Assembly: GCF_009861505.1 (NCBI RefSeq)
Contig: NZ_WTFT01000011.1
Coordinates: forward strand, 1-64,000
Direction: 5' to 3'
DNA: 64,000 nucleotides
Origin: Pseudomonas izuensis
Lineage (GTDB): Bacteria; Pseudomonadota; Gammaproteobacteria; Pseudomonadales; Pseudomonadaceae
Under the pieces are notes generated by a model. That model made no database searches. It saw only the letters and a program-made list of their open reading frames with translations, and had not been told where the DNA came from. Position numbers and translations under genes: made by a program. Positions 1 to 7,675 of this stretch are shown here, piece by piece (within the stretch, counting starts at the first letter, position 1; each line of letters opens with the position of its first letter).

Positions 1-31
1 CGCCCCCCCCCCAACCCCCCCCCCGCCAGGG
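1..31. other. Low-complexity poly-C edge
   Basis: The first 24 bases are almost pure C, broken by one G and two As. The MFS reading frame begins to make sense only just after this tract. It looks like a contig-end artefact or a homopolymer rather than a biological element, and it removes the 5' end of the following gene. Confidence 0.5.
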
Positions 32-328
32 CCTGTGGGCTTCGTCAGTCTGTTTATGGATCTATCCTCCGAACTGGTACACAGTTTACTGCCTGTGTTT
101 TTAGTCACCACATTGGGCGCGAGCGCATTGACTGTCGGAGTGATCGAGGGGGTTGCCGAGTCTACCGCCATGCTCGTCAAGATATTTTCAGGCGCCATCA
201 GCGACTTTATAGGCCGGCGCAAAGGCCTCCTGTTGCTTGGGTATGGTTTGGCTGCCTTGACCAAACCGTTTTTTCCTCTGGCTCAATCCGTTGAAGTAGT
301 CTTCACAGCGCGCTTGCTGGATCGTATT
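32..328 (+). pseudogene. MFS transporter, N-terminal fragment
   Basis: About 99 residues match the start of a major facilitator superfamily drug or sugar permease. FVSLFMDLSSE opens the first helix, and the SDFIGRRKGLLLLGYG segment is the conserved MFS loop between helices 2 and 3. Real family members are about 400 residues and normally continue from LLDRI into a GKGIRGAPRD-type motif. Here the reading frame instead runs into the antisense of another gene. The extreme N-terminus is also lost in the poly-C edge. The frame formally stays open to 577, but residues after about 98 are shadow of the minus-strand DUF4917-like fragment. It cannot make a working transporter. Confidence 0.6.
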
Positions 329-451
329 TTCCAAGAGCGAGCCGTATCTGAAGCAACCGTCGACAGCAATGCTGGCTCCATTCCCGATAATGACAGTCCC
401 GCGCTGGAACTCTTGGCTAACCTCATCCCAGTTGTGAATCTCGAACGGCAT
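329..451 (-). pseudogene. DUF4917-like protein, N-terminal fragment
   Basis: An ATG at 451 is preceded by a strong ribosome-binding site (AGGAGGGGG about 5 bases upstream). It opens a frame beginning MPFEIHNWDEV and containing GNGASIAVDGCF and YGSLLENT. This resembles the start of the DUF4917 family, proteins of roughly 300 residues of unknown, possibly defence-related function. After about 41 residues the similarity stops and the frame continues to 188 through the antisense of the MFS fragment. So two gene starts are joined tail to tail near 328. The family assignment is from memory of its N-terminal pattern and is moderate. Confidence 0.45.
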
Positions 452-788
452 TTTCCCCCTCCTTGGCTTCGGCTTACCTGTGCCTCACGCCGCCTATGCA
501 TAAAGAAGTGCAGGTACATAGCACATAGGAGAAAGCATGTGAATCTTCTCCGGACTATGGGTGCTCAGTGCAATTAGCACATGATTTCGAAAACCTGGCG
601 ATTTTTTTGTGTCGTTTTGAGAGTGACAGTTAACATCTCGACGCGAGGTTTGGAGTCAAGCACTTCTTGAGATAGGTTGTCGAATCAAGAGGCATCGTCA
701 AGCTATCGCCTAGAAATCTAGACATTAGGTCGGATTTTCGTACTTAGTGTCTAGAATCCTAGGCGTTGGGTGTAGCGCAGTAGAGTCG
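452..788. other. Gene-free AT-richer spacer with an inverted repeat
   Basis: No credible ORF is visible here. The first part should hold the promoter of the minus-strand DUF4917-like fragment. The remainder is distinctly AT-richer than the core genome further right and contains the imperfect palindrome at 708-764. Low GC next to a recombinase-like fragment suggests acquired DNA. Confidence 0.5.
708..764. repeat. Imperfect 23-bp inverted repeat
   Basis: Arms at 708-730 and 742-764 match at 19 of 23 positions when one is reverse complemented, with an 11-base loop. Each arm contains a TCTAGACA/TGTCTAGA-type core. The repeat ends about 25 bases downstream of the stop codon of the chimeric minus-strand ORF. 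It has no T tract or GC-rich stem typical of an intrinsic terminator. An 11-base copy of part of it (TTAGTGTCTAG, 744-754) recurs at 865-875 inside the neighbouring ORF. A recombinase or operator site is possible but not shown. Confidence 0.5.
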
Positions 789-1400
789 TCACATTTCATG
801 TTCATCCGACAAGGATAGGAAACAATCAATATTTGCATCGTTACCCGTAACTGCCTCCGGTCGTTTAGTGTCTAGTATGAGCACGGGAATCGATTCTACA
901 GTCCGTGTGCGGTCGATTGCCGCTGAGTGCATGGCGTCAAAAAAACTGAACATCTGCGCTGCAAATTCTCCTATGGCTGGTCGTGAATAGTTTATTTGTA
1001 AAGTCCGTTCAGTGTTCCCAAGTTTTTCTGCGGTCAACTGAAAGTCACCGCCGCTAAGACCAATGTATTGGTAACTAACGTTCTTTCGCCATTGACGAGG
1101 TGCGATCCATTTAGTACCCGGCTGCATTTTTAGTAGACGGTTTTGGAACATCCTAAGGTTACTTTGACCAATGAACGAAACTGAATTGCCGTTTTTGGGG
1201 GCAACTATGAAGACAAGATCACTTTTTCTGCCGTTTAGAACCCATTCGCGCAGTTCAAGAATTTTCTTAAATATAGGGGAAAACTGCGCGCCAAATTCTG
1301 GAAAAACAGTTTTACCATTCGCTCTCGCCTTAGTACCGGAAAATCGCTGCCCTTGAGTACTTGGTACGATTTGTGGAGTCAATATGGCTACATTTGGACT
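789..1400 (-). pseudogene. Recombinase/integrase-like C-terminal fragment
   Basis: The last 203 residues of the chimeric ORF bear no resemblance to phosphatases. APRQWRKNVSYQY followed about 20 residues later by EKLGNTERTLQINYS is laid out like the Arg-box and LGH...Tyr end of tyrosine recombinases, with the Y of NYS as candidate nucleophile. The tail (FFDAMHSAAIDRTRTV) resembles the ends of large island-borne integrase-like proteins in Pseudomonas. The N-terminal catalytic part is absent, so it is a remnant. Its DNA is AT-richer than the phosphatase half. The identification is by motif only. Confidence 0.4.
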
Positions 1401-2363
1401 GTCATCGAAAATCATCAGGGTCGGCAAATGCGCCAACGCCCGTGCGACGTTGCCCAACCCGGCCTTGAAGCCGTCGATGCGTGCCTGCTCCAATGCGTAA
1501 CGCTCGCGCCTTTGGGGGGACAGCGCAGGCGGCTGCGGAGCGATCAAGGTCCAGGGCAGCGGTGACCAGACCAGCAGGTACATGGCCATGACTTCGGCAA
1601 AGGTCACCAGATGATTGTCGGCACTGCTGCTGGTGAAAATCGGCTTACGCGCGCCGCCGAAAAATCGCTCGCGCAGGGTTTCGTTGCTCTCAAGCGCCGG
1701 TAACAAATCCGCACGGTGGTAGTAACTGGCCGGATGCTCGTAGAGTTTGGCGCTGTCGCTGACCACGGCACCTTCCAGGTGCTCGCCGAACAACCCCAGG
1801 CGCTCGATCAAGGCATGAATCGCTCGCAACGTCGGCCCGGCCACGTCGTCGGCGTAGACCTGATCGCCGCTCATCATCAGCAACGCCGGACGATCACAGG
1901 GCTCGTGTTCTTGCGCCAGCAGGGCATCGACACACAGCAACCCGTCCGCCGCCGGGTGATGAGGTTTGCGACAGGAACCGTGCAGCAATTGATCGATACG
2001 TGAGCGCAGAACGAAGTTCGGCATGCGAGCATCGCCGTACAGCAGATGCGGCGCCCAGTCGGCGATGCCGGTCCCGTCAGCGATCAGCAGGTCATACTCG
2101 ATCAACTCATCGCAGGGCAGGGCGGTATCCAGCGCCACATCGATCAGGTGCACAAACGCATGATCGCCCACCGCAATGACCGTGCATTGCCCGGTATCCA
2201 GGCGAATGTCGCCCATGCCCTGCAATCGCAGGGTCAATTCCAGCGGCCGGGAACCCACCAGCCACAGCACCAGGCACGTGGGTTCCAGACGCCGTAACAG
2301 CGGGCCGGCCAGCACAGGGGGCAATACTCGATGATCGTCGGGCAATGACAGTGTTACGGACAT
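789..2363 (-). CDS. Chimeric ORF: PhoD-like phosphatase N-half fused to recombinase-like C-half
   Basis: This 524-residue ORF starts with an ATG at 2363. Residues 1-321 look like a pseudomonad PhoD-like (alkaline phosphatase D family) metallophosphoesterase, with MMSGDQVYADDVAGP (metal-binding GDQ) near 163-177, FTSSSADNHLV near 243-253 and a LMIFDD motif at 316-321. In intact relatives FDD continues as a HD(I/V)TDDWN-type metal site. Here it switches at base 1400 to unrelated sequence, so catalytic residues are missing. Residues 322-524 resemble the C-terminus of a divergent tyrosine recombinase. The fusion is in frame but probably not a functional phosphatase. Confidence 0.55.
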   Translation of the reverse strand: MSVTLSLPDDHRVLPPVLAGPLLRRLEPTCLVLWLVGSRPLELTLRLQGMGDIRLDTGQCTVIAVGDHAFVHLIDVALDTALPCDELIEYDLLIADGTGIADWAPHLLYGDARMPNFVLRSRIDQLLHGSCRKPHHPAADGLLCVDALLAQEHEPCDRPALLMMSGDQVYADDVAGPTLRAIHALIERLGLFGEHLEGAVVSDSAKLYEHPASYYHRADLLPALESNETLRERFFGGARKPIFTSSSADNHLVTFAEVMAMYLLVWSPLPWTLIAPQPPALSPQRRERYALEQARIDGFKAGLGNVARALAHLPTLMIFDDSPNVAILTPQIVPSTQGQRFSGTKARANGKTVFPEFGAQFSPIFKKILELREWVLNGRKSDLVFIVAPKNGNSVSFIGQSNLRMFQNRLLKMQPGTKWIAPRQWRKNVSYQYIGLSGGDFQLTAEKLGNTERTLQINYSRPAIGEFAAQMFSFFDAMHSAAIDRTRTVESIPVLILDTKRPEAVTGNDANIDCFLSLSDEHEM

Positions 2364-2537
2364 CCGGGTTCAAGCTCTTGGGGCGCAGAGGTGGGCGATG
2401 ATAGCGCAGCTTGCTCAAGTAAATAGTTGACGACATGAGTTGGAATCATGCACATGACTGCCATTATCTAACATCGTGCGTTTCCAGCAGATGTTGATCC
2501 TGTCAGCAGTAATCGAAGAATTCTTCAACGGAGTCAG
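2364..2537. other. Short intergenic spacer
   Basis: This separates the phosphatase-like start codon from the 3' end of the Abi-family gene; both are on the minus strand. No ORF, strong hairpin or clear promoter was found here. Confidence 0.4.
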
Positions 2538-3533
2538 CTAGATTCCGAACAGTTTTCTTGGAAATCCTGTTTCATCGGGCAAGCCAAGTGCTGCAAATGA
2601 ACAGCCAGGCGCCACAGGTTTGGAATCGATGACATCCGCTACTTGGTAAATCCATTGCGAATTCGCGCCGATGGTTTTGACGAGAAACCAAAGCACGGCA
2701 ATCAGCCCGTAAAGGCGGGTGGTTGCATTCGAATCAAGGGCAAGGTTTTGAAAGTAGGGAGTGTCATGAGCGATGGGTAGCGGGTTCGTTGAGACTTGAT
2801 TCCAGATCCGGCTGTGGTGCGCGCAGCGGTTACGTAGCGTGTTGATTTCCTGAAGCCATTCTTTGAGGGTTTTTGCGTTAACGAGGCCAAACCGTCGACT
2901 GATTCTGTTGCGGTGGGCATCTTTCAGTATCTCGAAATACTTCGATGCGGTTCCAAAATCCCACGCCTCCACGACTACCCAAAAGGGCATGGCTTTATGC
3001 TGCTGGCGATGCCATTCGATGCTGTCTTCTCGGCTACGTTCGATTTGCTCGTTCTGACGTTTGAGCCATTCAGACCAAATGTTACGTTGGCGGCCCCGCT
3101 TGGTATTGAAAGTCTTCGTCTGTGATGGATTGATGAAGCTGATGTCTTGATAGGCCATGGGGTCGTGGTAACCCACTTCATGCGCAATCACTGAGCGCAC
3201 ATGCACCTCAACGCGTTCAATGGCATCAAGCATGAGCTGTCGCAGTTTTTTATCGAATAAATAGATTTCGAACGCGGAGTCGAACTCAGTACCCGGCACA
3301 AATTCATTCCGACGAAGCGGTTTTTTGCTGACCGCGCACATGACTACGTTATTGTTCATATCGCGAAGAAATTCACGGCACGGGTACCAGAATCCACTCA
3401 ATCGGTAGTAGCCGACTTGGCTGAGCTTGCGTTCGGCACGCGCTACATCGGCGATTTGCATGCCTCGGCTGGCGAGCAGTGCGGACAGGTCGCTATAGGA
3501 TCGAAATGGCTTCGGCGGGGCTAATTGCTGCAA
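2538..3533 (-). CDS. Abi_2/AbiF-type HEPN protein (abortive infection)
   Basis: This 331-residue protein has the Abi_2 (AbiD/AbiF-like) layout. The N-terminus KPFRSYSDLSALLASRGMQI leads into an ERKLSQVGYYRLSGFWYP block at about 34-51. A helical core contains FDKKLRQLMLDAIERVEVHVR, and LRNRCAHHSRIW near 243 contains the RxxxxH motif of HEPN ribonucleases. Family members are phage-exclusion toxins thought to cleave RNA, and some have a structured RNA partner encoded just upstream. The start is TTG at 3533, with GGGA nine bases before it; the frame is open further upstream without an ATG. It is flanked by core genes, so it is probably an acquired defence gene. Confidence 0.7.
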   Translation of the reverse strand: MQQLAPPKPFRSYSDLSALLASRGMQIADVARAERKLSQVGYYRLSGFWYPCREFLRDMNNNVVMCAVSKKPLRRNEFVPGTEFDSAFEIYLFDKKLRQLMLDAIERVEVHVRSVIAHEVGYHDPMAYQDISFINPSQTKTFNTKRGRQRNIWSEWLKRQNEQIERSREDSIEWHRQQHKAMPFWVVVEAWDFGTASKYFEILKDAHRNRISRRFGLVNAKTLKEWLQEINTLRNRCAHHSRIWNQVSTNPLPIAHDTPYFQNLALDSNATTRLYGLIAVLWFLVKTIGANSQWIYQVADVIDSKPVAPGCSFAALGLPDETGFPRKLFGI

Positions 3534-3548
3534 CAGTCCATGTCCCAG

Positions 3549-3602
3549 AAAAAAGAAGGCCCAAACATAATGCCGGACTGAGCCAGCACCAGAGGTTCGG
3601 GC
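3549..3602 (-). ncRNA. Structured element with T tract upstream of the Abi gene
   Basis: On the minus strand GCCCGAAC (3602-3595) can pair with GTTTGGGC (3566-3559). This encloses a second small hairpin (GCTGG/CCGGC) and is followed at once by CCTTCTTTTTTC. It lies 16 bases before the abi start codon. It can be read as an intrinsic terminator for the mlaA transcript, or as the 3' end of a small RNA of the kind known upstream of abiF genes (the abiF RNA motif). The structure is visible; the role is inferred. Confidence 0.35.
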
Positions 3603-3717
3603 GCGATTGCGGTGATTGTCTGTGATGGGTACAGCCGAGTCAACACGACCGACGCTATGTACACCTGCGTGAATACTCCGATTATGTAACCGCGCTTCTA
3701 TTCCCCTTTTTCCGACA

Positions 3718-3975
3718 TCAAGACAGCGACCGACTGCCGGATTTCATGACGACAGCCTCTCCATTGGCCATCAACCAGCGAAGCAAATCACTCACCGACA
3801 CCGTGTGATTGTGCTCGATCCACTCCTGCGCCGCCGGGCCGTAGTGCTCGGTATAGCTGCTGAGCACCAGTTGGCGACAGTCTTCTGACAGTCGCAGGGT
3901 AGTTTCCTGGCAGTGCAGATTGGTTGCGTCGTCCCGGCTCACCCATTGCTGCAAAATCAAGCCATCAGAAGCCAT
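3718..3975 (-). CDS. Small hypothetical protein coupled to mlaA
   Basis: An 85-residue protein with no recognised domain or signal sequence. It begins MASDGLILQQWVS and contains SSYTEHYGPAAQEWIEHN. The ATG at 3975 overlaps the last 11 bases of mlaA in another frame, a typical sign of translational coupling. An upstream in-frame ATG at 4032 would lie deep inside mlaA and is less likely. It is probably co-transcribed with mlaA. No function can be assigned from sequence. Confidence 0.6.
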   Translation of the reverse strand: MASDGLILQQWVSRDDATNLHCQETTLRLSEDCRQLVLSSYTEHYGPAAQEWIEHNHTVSVSDLLRWLMANGEAVVMKSGSRSLS

Positions 3976-4756
3976 CGGTCGGCGTTCCTGTGCATTGAGG
4001 GTTGGACTTCTGCGTCGAGCCTTGCTTGCCATCGGCCACGTAAGCGGCGCGGCGCGCGGCGACTACATCGCGCAACGCGCTGTAATAATCCGGCAGTTGT
4101 TGCAGGCTGTCGGTCAGCGGCAAGGCTTGCGCGCGACCATCGACAACGCCGCCGACGGTATTGACGGTGGACAGTGTGTCCACGGTATCGCTGTTGTCGC
4201 CGAACGGATCGACCATGAAGCTCAGCACGCGACCGGTGGCGTCTCGGCTGTTGGACGTGCCGAGCAATGGCAGCTCGACAGTCGGGCCGTTGCCAATGCC
4301 CCACACGCCAAAGGTCTGACCGAAGTCCGCGCTATGACGGGGGACCCCGGCCTTGCCGGAAACGTCGATCAGGCCCGCCACGCCGAGCGTGGTGTTGAGC
4401 AGGAAACGCCCCATTGTATTGGCCGAGCGTCCCGGATTGCCCTGCAGCAGGTCATTGATAAAGACCTTGGGTTCGCCGAAGTTCGCCACGAAGTTATGCA
4501 CACCGTCCTGGAAAAAATCCGGGGTGTAGCGATAACCGCGAGCGACCGGCGCCAGGGCGTAGTCATCGACCACCCGGTTAAAGGCGAAGACGCCACGGTT
4601 GAACGGTTCCGCCGGGTCGTACACCGAATAGTCGGTGTCGGCGCAGGTCAGGGTCGTAGCGGACGGGGGCTGGCTGCTGCAACCCGCGAGCCCAACGGCC
4701 AGCATGGCAATCGAGGTACGACGGGCCAGCCAGGGGGCACACTTCAAAGGCAACAT
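3965..4756 (-). CDS. mlaA: MlaA (VacJ) outer-membrane lipoprotein
   Basis: MlaA sits in the inner leaflet of the outer membrane with a porin and removes mislocalised phospholipid from the outer leaflet, passing it to the periplasmic carrier MlaC. The protein is 263 residues. A signal sequence ends in a lipobox (LAGC, Cys near 26), and the family signature YDPAEPFNRGVFAFN starts near 45. TPDFFQDGVHNFVANFGEP, GRFLLNTTLG and FGQTFGVWGIG follow. The length fits the family. The remaining mla genes are not nearby, as is usual in pseudomonads. The gene faces away from the two-component pair at 4923. Confidence 0.92.
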   Translation of the reverse strand: MLPLKCAPWLARRTSIAMLAVGLAGCSSQPPSATTLTCADTDYSVYDPAEPFNRGVFAFNRVVDDYALAPVARGYRYTPDFFQDGVHNFVANFGEPKVFINDLLQGNPGRSANTMGRFLLNTTLGVAGLIDVSGKAGVPRHSADFGQTFGVWGIGNGPTVELPLLGTSNSRDATGRVLSFMVDPFGDNSDTVDTLSTVNTVGGVVDGRAQALPLTDSLQQLPDYYSALRDVVAARRAAYVADGKQGSTQKSNPQCTGTPTDGF

Positions 4757-4922
4757 GGACGCAAGTCTCGGGAGGAATTCGGCGTGATGCTGAGCCCCGC
4801 GCCTTGCGCAAAGATGTCTGGTTTATTGCGGCGCTGACGCTTTATTGCAGGATTGAAATAAATGACGCGCTGGCGCGAATGGTTTTAGATAACGGTTCCA
4901 TTCGCCCCCTAAGTGACCTTCG

Positions 4923-5633
4923 GTGAACAGCCTTTTAATAGTCGACGACGACCTTGAAGTCCTCGATCTCCTGAAAAAATTCTTCGTGCAGCACGGCTAC
5001 AGCGTCGAGGTCGCCACCGACGGTGCGTCGCTGTGGGCGGCCATCGAGCGCCACACACCTGACCTGATCATTCTCGACGTGATGTTGCCTGGCGACAGCG
5101 GCCTGATCCTCTGTCAGCAACTGCGGATTCGTTACACCATCCCGGTGATCATGCTCACGGCCATGGGTGAACTCAGCGACCGGGTGGTCGGCCTCGAACT
5201 GGGCGCCGACGATTACCTGACCAAACCCTTCGACGCCCGCGAGCTGCTGGCCCGGGTGCGCGCCGTGCTGCGCCGCGTGGACGAACGCCGTCCGCTGGCG
5301 CAGGAACGGCCACGACCGCTGATCGACTTCGCCGACTGGCACCTGGACGTCACCCGCCGTGAACTGCGCTCGCCGGACAATGTGATGATCCCGCTCTCGG
5401 CCGGCGAATTCGACCTGCTGCTGGTCTTCGTCGAACATCCGCAACGCGTCCTTACCCGTGAACAGTTACTGGACCTGGCGCGTGGGCATTGCCATGACGC
5501 TTTCGATCGCAGCATCGACGTGCAGGTCAGCCGCCTGCGGCGCAAACTCGAGTCCGACACCAAGCGCCCGGCGATGATTCGCACCGTGCGCAATGGTGGC
5601 TACCTGTTCACCCCCAACGTGACCCGGCGATGA
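4923..5633 (+). CDS. OmpR-family response regulator
   Basis: A 236-residue DNA-binding response regulator. The receiver domain carries the acidic pair at D8-D9, the phospho-acceptor D52 (IILDVMLPG), T79 and the conserved K101 (LTKPF). The C-terminal winged-helix domain ends with DVQVSRLRRKLE and IRTVRNGGYLF, typical of the OmpR/PhoB class. The start is GTG at 4923. The stop overlaps the kinase ATG by 4 bases (ATGA), so the pair is one operon. The stimulus and targets cannot be told from the sequence. Confidence 0.93.
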   Translation: MNSLLIVDDDLEVLDLLKKFFVQHGYSVEVATDGASLWAAIERHTPDLIILDVMLPGDSGLILCQQLRIRYTIPVIMLTAMGELSDRVVGLELGADDYLTKPFDARELLARVRAVLRRVDERRPLAQERPRPLIDFADWHLDVTRRELRSPDNVMIPLSAGEFDLLLVFVEHPQRVLTREQLLDLARGHCHDAFDRSIDVQVSRLRRKLESDTKRPAMIRTVRNGGYLFTPNVTRR

Positions 5634-6991
5634 GCTGGCTGACGCGGTTTCGCCGCGATACGGTGGGGCGCTGGATTGCGCTGACGATCATCCTGGCGAT
5701 GCTCATTTCACTGGCGCTCAACGGCCTGTTTATCCAGCTGGCCGGCGTCTGGGCGCGCCCGCCGCTGACCGAAACCGGTCTGCTGGAAAAAGCCGCCGCC
5801 ATCACCCGCGTCATCGAAGCCGCCCCGGTGCCGTTGCGCAACCAACTGGCGCAAGCCGCCGGCGAGAATGGCTTCATCGTCAGCTGGCACCCCGACCGGC
5901 GGGATCTCGACTTGCCGGCGGTGGACGATGCCAAGTCGGAAATCGGCTCATCCATCCTGCAACCCATGCTCAAAGCCCCTGGCCGGCGCATCGAGGCTTA
6001 TGAACCGGCCGACTGGACCGAGCACAAGGCAGACGCCCATTACGCGCTATTGATCGAGCTGGCCGACGGCTCATGGGTGATGTTCTCCGCGCCCTCGCGC
6101 AGCTGGGGGCTCGACGAGGCACCGCGCTACCTGATCGTCATCCTGCTGGTGCTGATCTCCACCGCCCTGGTCGCCCTGATCGCCACCCGCCGCCTCGCCA
6201 CGCCGCTGCAACGCTTCACCGAAGGCGCCCGCCGCTTCGGCACGGACTTCCGGGCACCGCCCATAGAACCCCTCGGCCCCCAGGAAATCCGCCAGGCCAT
6301 CCTCGCCTTCAACGCCATGCAGGCCCAGTTGCAACACTTCATCCGTGATCGCACGCAAATGCTCGCCGCCATCTCCCACGACCTGCGCGCGCCCCTGACG
6401 CGGATGCGTCTGCGTGGTGAGTTCATCGACGATGCCCAACAGCAGCAACGCCTGTTCCGTGACGTGGATGAAATGCAGGCAATGATCAACTCGGCGCTGG
6501 AATTCTTCCGTGACGACGCCCGGCTGGAACCAGCGACCCAGTTTGACCTGGCGGAACTGCTGCACACCTTGCTGGATGATTACCGGGATCAGGGTGTCGA
6601 GATGGCTTACAGCGGGCCGCTGCGGCTGGTGTATTTCGGGCGGCCATTGGGACTCAAGCGAGTAATGACCAACTTGCTGGAGAACGCGATCAAGTACGGT
6701 ACTGAGCCGGCGGTGGAGCTGATGGCCGATGCCGGGCAGGTGCGGATCAGGATGCTGGACCGTGGGCCGGGCATTCCCGAGTCCAGCCTGGAGCAAGTGT
6801 TCACGCCGTTCTTCCGTCTGGAAGGTTCGCGCAACAAAAGCACGGGCGGGGTTGGCCTGGGATTGTCAGCGGCGCGGGCGATTGTGCTGGAACACGGAGG
6901 CGAATTGACGCTGCGCAATCGGGCCAGGGGCGGGCTGGAAGCGTTGGTGGTGTTGCCGGTGCATTCGAGTACAGGATTCGGTCCACAGTAA
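5630..6991 (+). CDS. EnvZ-type sensor histidine kinase
   Basis: A 453-residue inner-membrane kinase. TM1 is at about 16-38, a periplasmic sensor domain at 39-165, TM2 at about 166-186, then a HAMP linker. The HisKA H-box is AAISHDLRAPLTRMR with H250. The ATPase domain has an N-box (NLLENAIKYG, N352), a G1 box (DRGPGIP) and a G2 box (GGVGLGLSAAR). The H-box with DLRAPLTRMR is of the EnvZ subtype. It partners the regulator it overlaps by 4 bases. The sensor domain matches nothing I recognise. Confidence 0.93.
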   Translation: MSWLTRFRRDTVGRWIALTIILAMLISLALNGLFIQLAGVWARPPLTETGLLEKAAAITRVIEAAPVPLRNQLAQAAGENGFIVSWHPDRRDLDLPAVDDAKSEIGSSILQPMLKAPGRRIEAYEPADWTEHKADAHYALLIELADGSWVMFSAPSRSWGLDEAPRYLIVILLVLISTALVALIATRRLATPLQRFTEGARRFGTDFRAPPIEPLGPQEIRQAILAFNAMQAQLQHFIRDRTQMLAAISHDLRAPLTRMRLRGEFIDDAQQQQRLFRDVDEMQAMINSALEFFRDDARLEPATQFDLAELLHTLLDDYRDQGVEMAYSGPLRLVYFGRPLGLKRVMTNLLENAIKYGTEPAVELMADAGQVRIRMLDRGPGIPESSLEQVFTPFFRLEGSRNKSTGGVGLGLSAARAIVLEHGGELTLRNRARGGLEALVVLPVHSSTGFGPQ

Positions 6992-7191
6992 GTGATTCAT
7001 GCACCTTGCGGGCACTGGGCAAGGTCATTGCATCCTGGGACGCGGCATCGTCGAGGGCATGCGTTGTTGGTCGGGGATAATCCTGCCACTGCCTTCGGTG
7101 TTTAGTGGTTTTGCCTGGTCCGTCTTCATATTCCAGAACTTGTGCCAAGCTGATGGGGCGCCAATTCGCCGGTCGTTCAGGAAGCCATGAC

Positions 7192-7533
7192 ATGAAGCAC
7201 GCCCATCCGTCGCACATCCGTCGAGAGTTCTACAAATCCGTCGGCTTCTACCTTCGACTGGCCTGGCCGATCTTTTCCGCGATGCTGATAATCATCGTTA
7301 CGGTTGGCTTGATCATCAGTTATCTGGAGGGCTGGGATCCGTTTGACGGCATCTACTTTGGCTTCGTGACCGGCTTGACCATTGGCTATGGCGAACTCGT
7401 GCCGAAACGGCCGCTTTCGCGGATATTGGCGATATTGCTTGGATTTAATGGCGTGTTGCTGACGGCGATCTTTGCGGCGATCAGCGTGCGGGCGATCGAG
7501 ACGGCTGTGCGGGTGACAGAGGGAGATAAATAA
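7192..7533 (+). CDS. Small two-TM potassium-channel-like protein
   Basis: A 113-residue membrane protein with two transmembrane helices (about 22-44 and 78-102) and a re-entrant loop holding TIGYGELVP, a variant of the K+ selectivity filter TVGYGD. This is the minimal Ion_trans_2 (KcsA-like) pore, without a cytoplasmic regulatory domain. I chose the ATG at 7192, preceded by CAGGAAG; the frame is open upstream to 7105 but that part is not protein-like. The gene stands alone about 200 bases after the kinase, and a REP pair follows. Confidence 0.75.
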   Translation: MKHAHPSHIRREFYKSVGFYLRLAWPIFSAMLIIIVTVGLIISYLEGWDPFDGIYFGFVTGLTIGYGELVPKRPLSRILAILLGFNGVLLTAIFAAISVRAIETAVRVTEGDK

Positions 7534-7557
7534 GGCGGGCAAACACTACACACAACC

Positions 7558-7651
7558 CCTGTAGGAGTGAGCCTGCTCGCGATAGGGGCAGTTCAGCCAA
7601 CATCAATGCTGAATGAACTGCCCTCATCGCGAGCAGGCTCACTCCTACAGG
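7558..7651. repeat. REP pair forming one long hairpin
   Basis: Two REP copies in opposite orientation (7558-7587 and 7622-7651) are joined by an inner GGGGCAGTTCA/TGAACTGCCC stem, so the whole unit can fold into one long hairpin. A TTTTTT run follows. It lies between the convergent channel gene and fdsD and may end transcription from the left. Confidence 0.85.
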
Positions 7652-7675
7652 TTTTTTCAGCCAACAGGTAATAAC

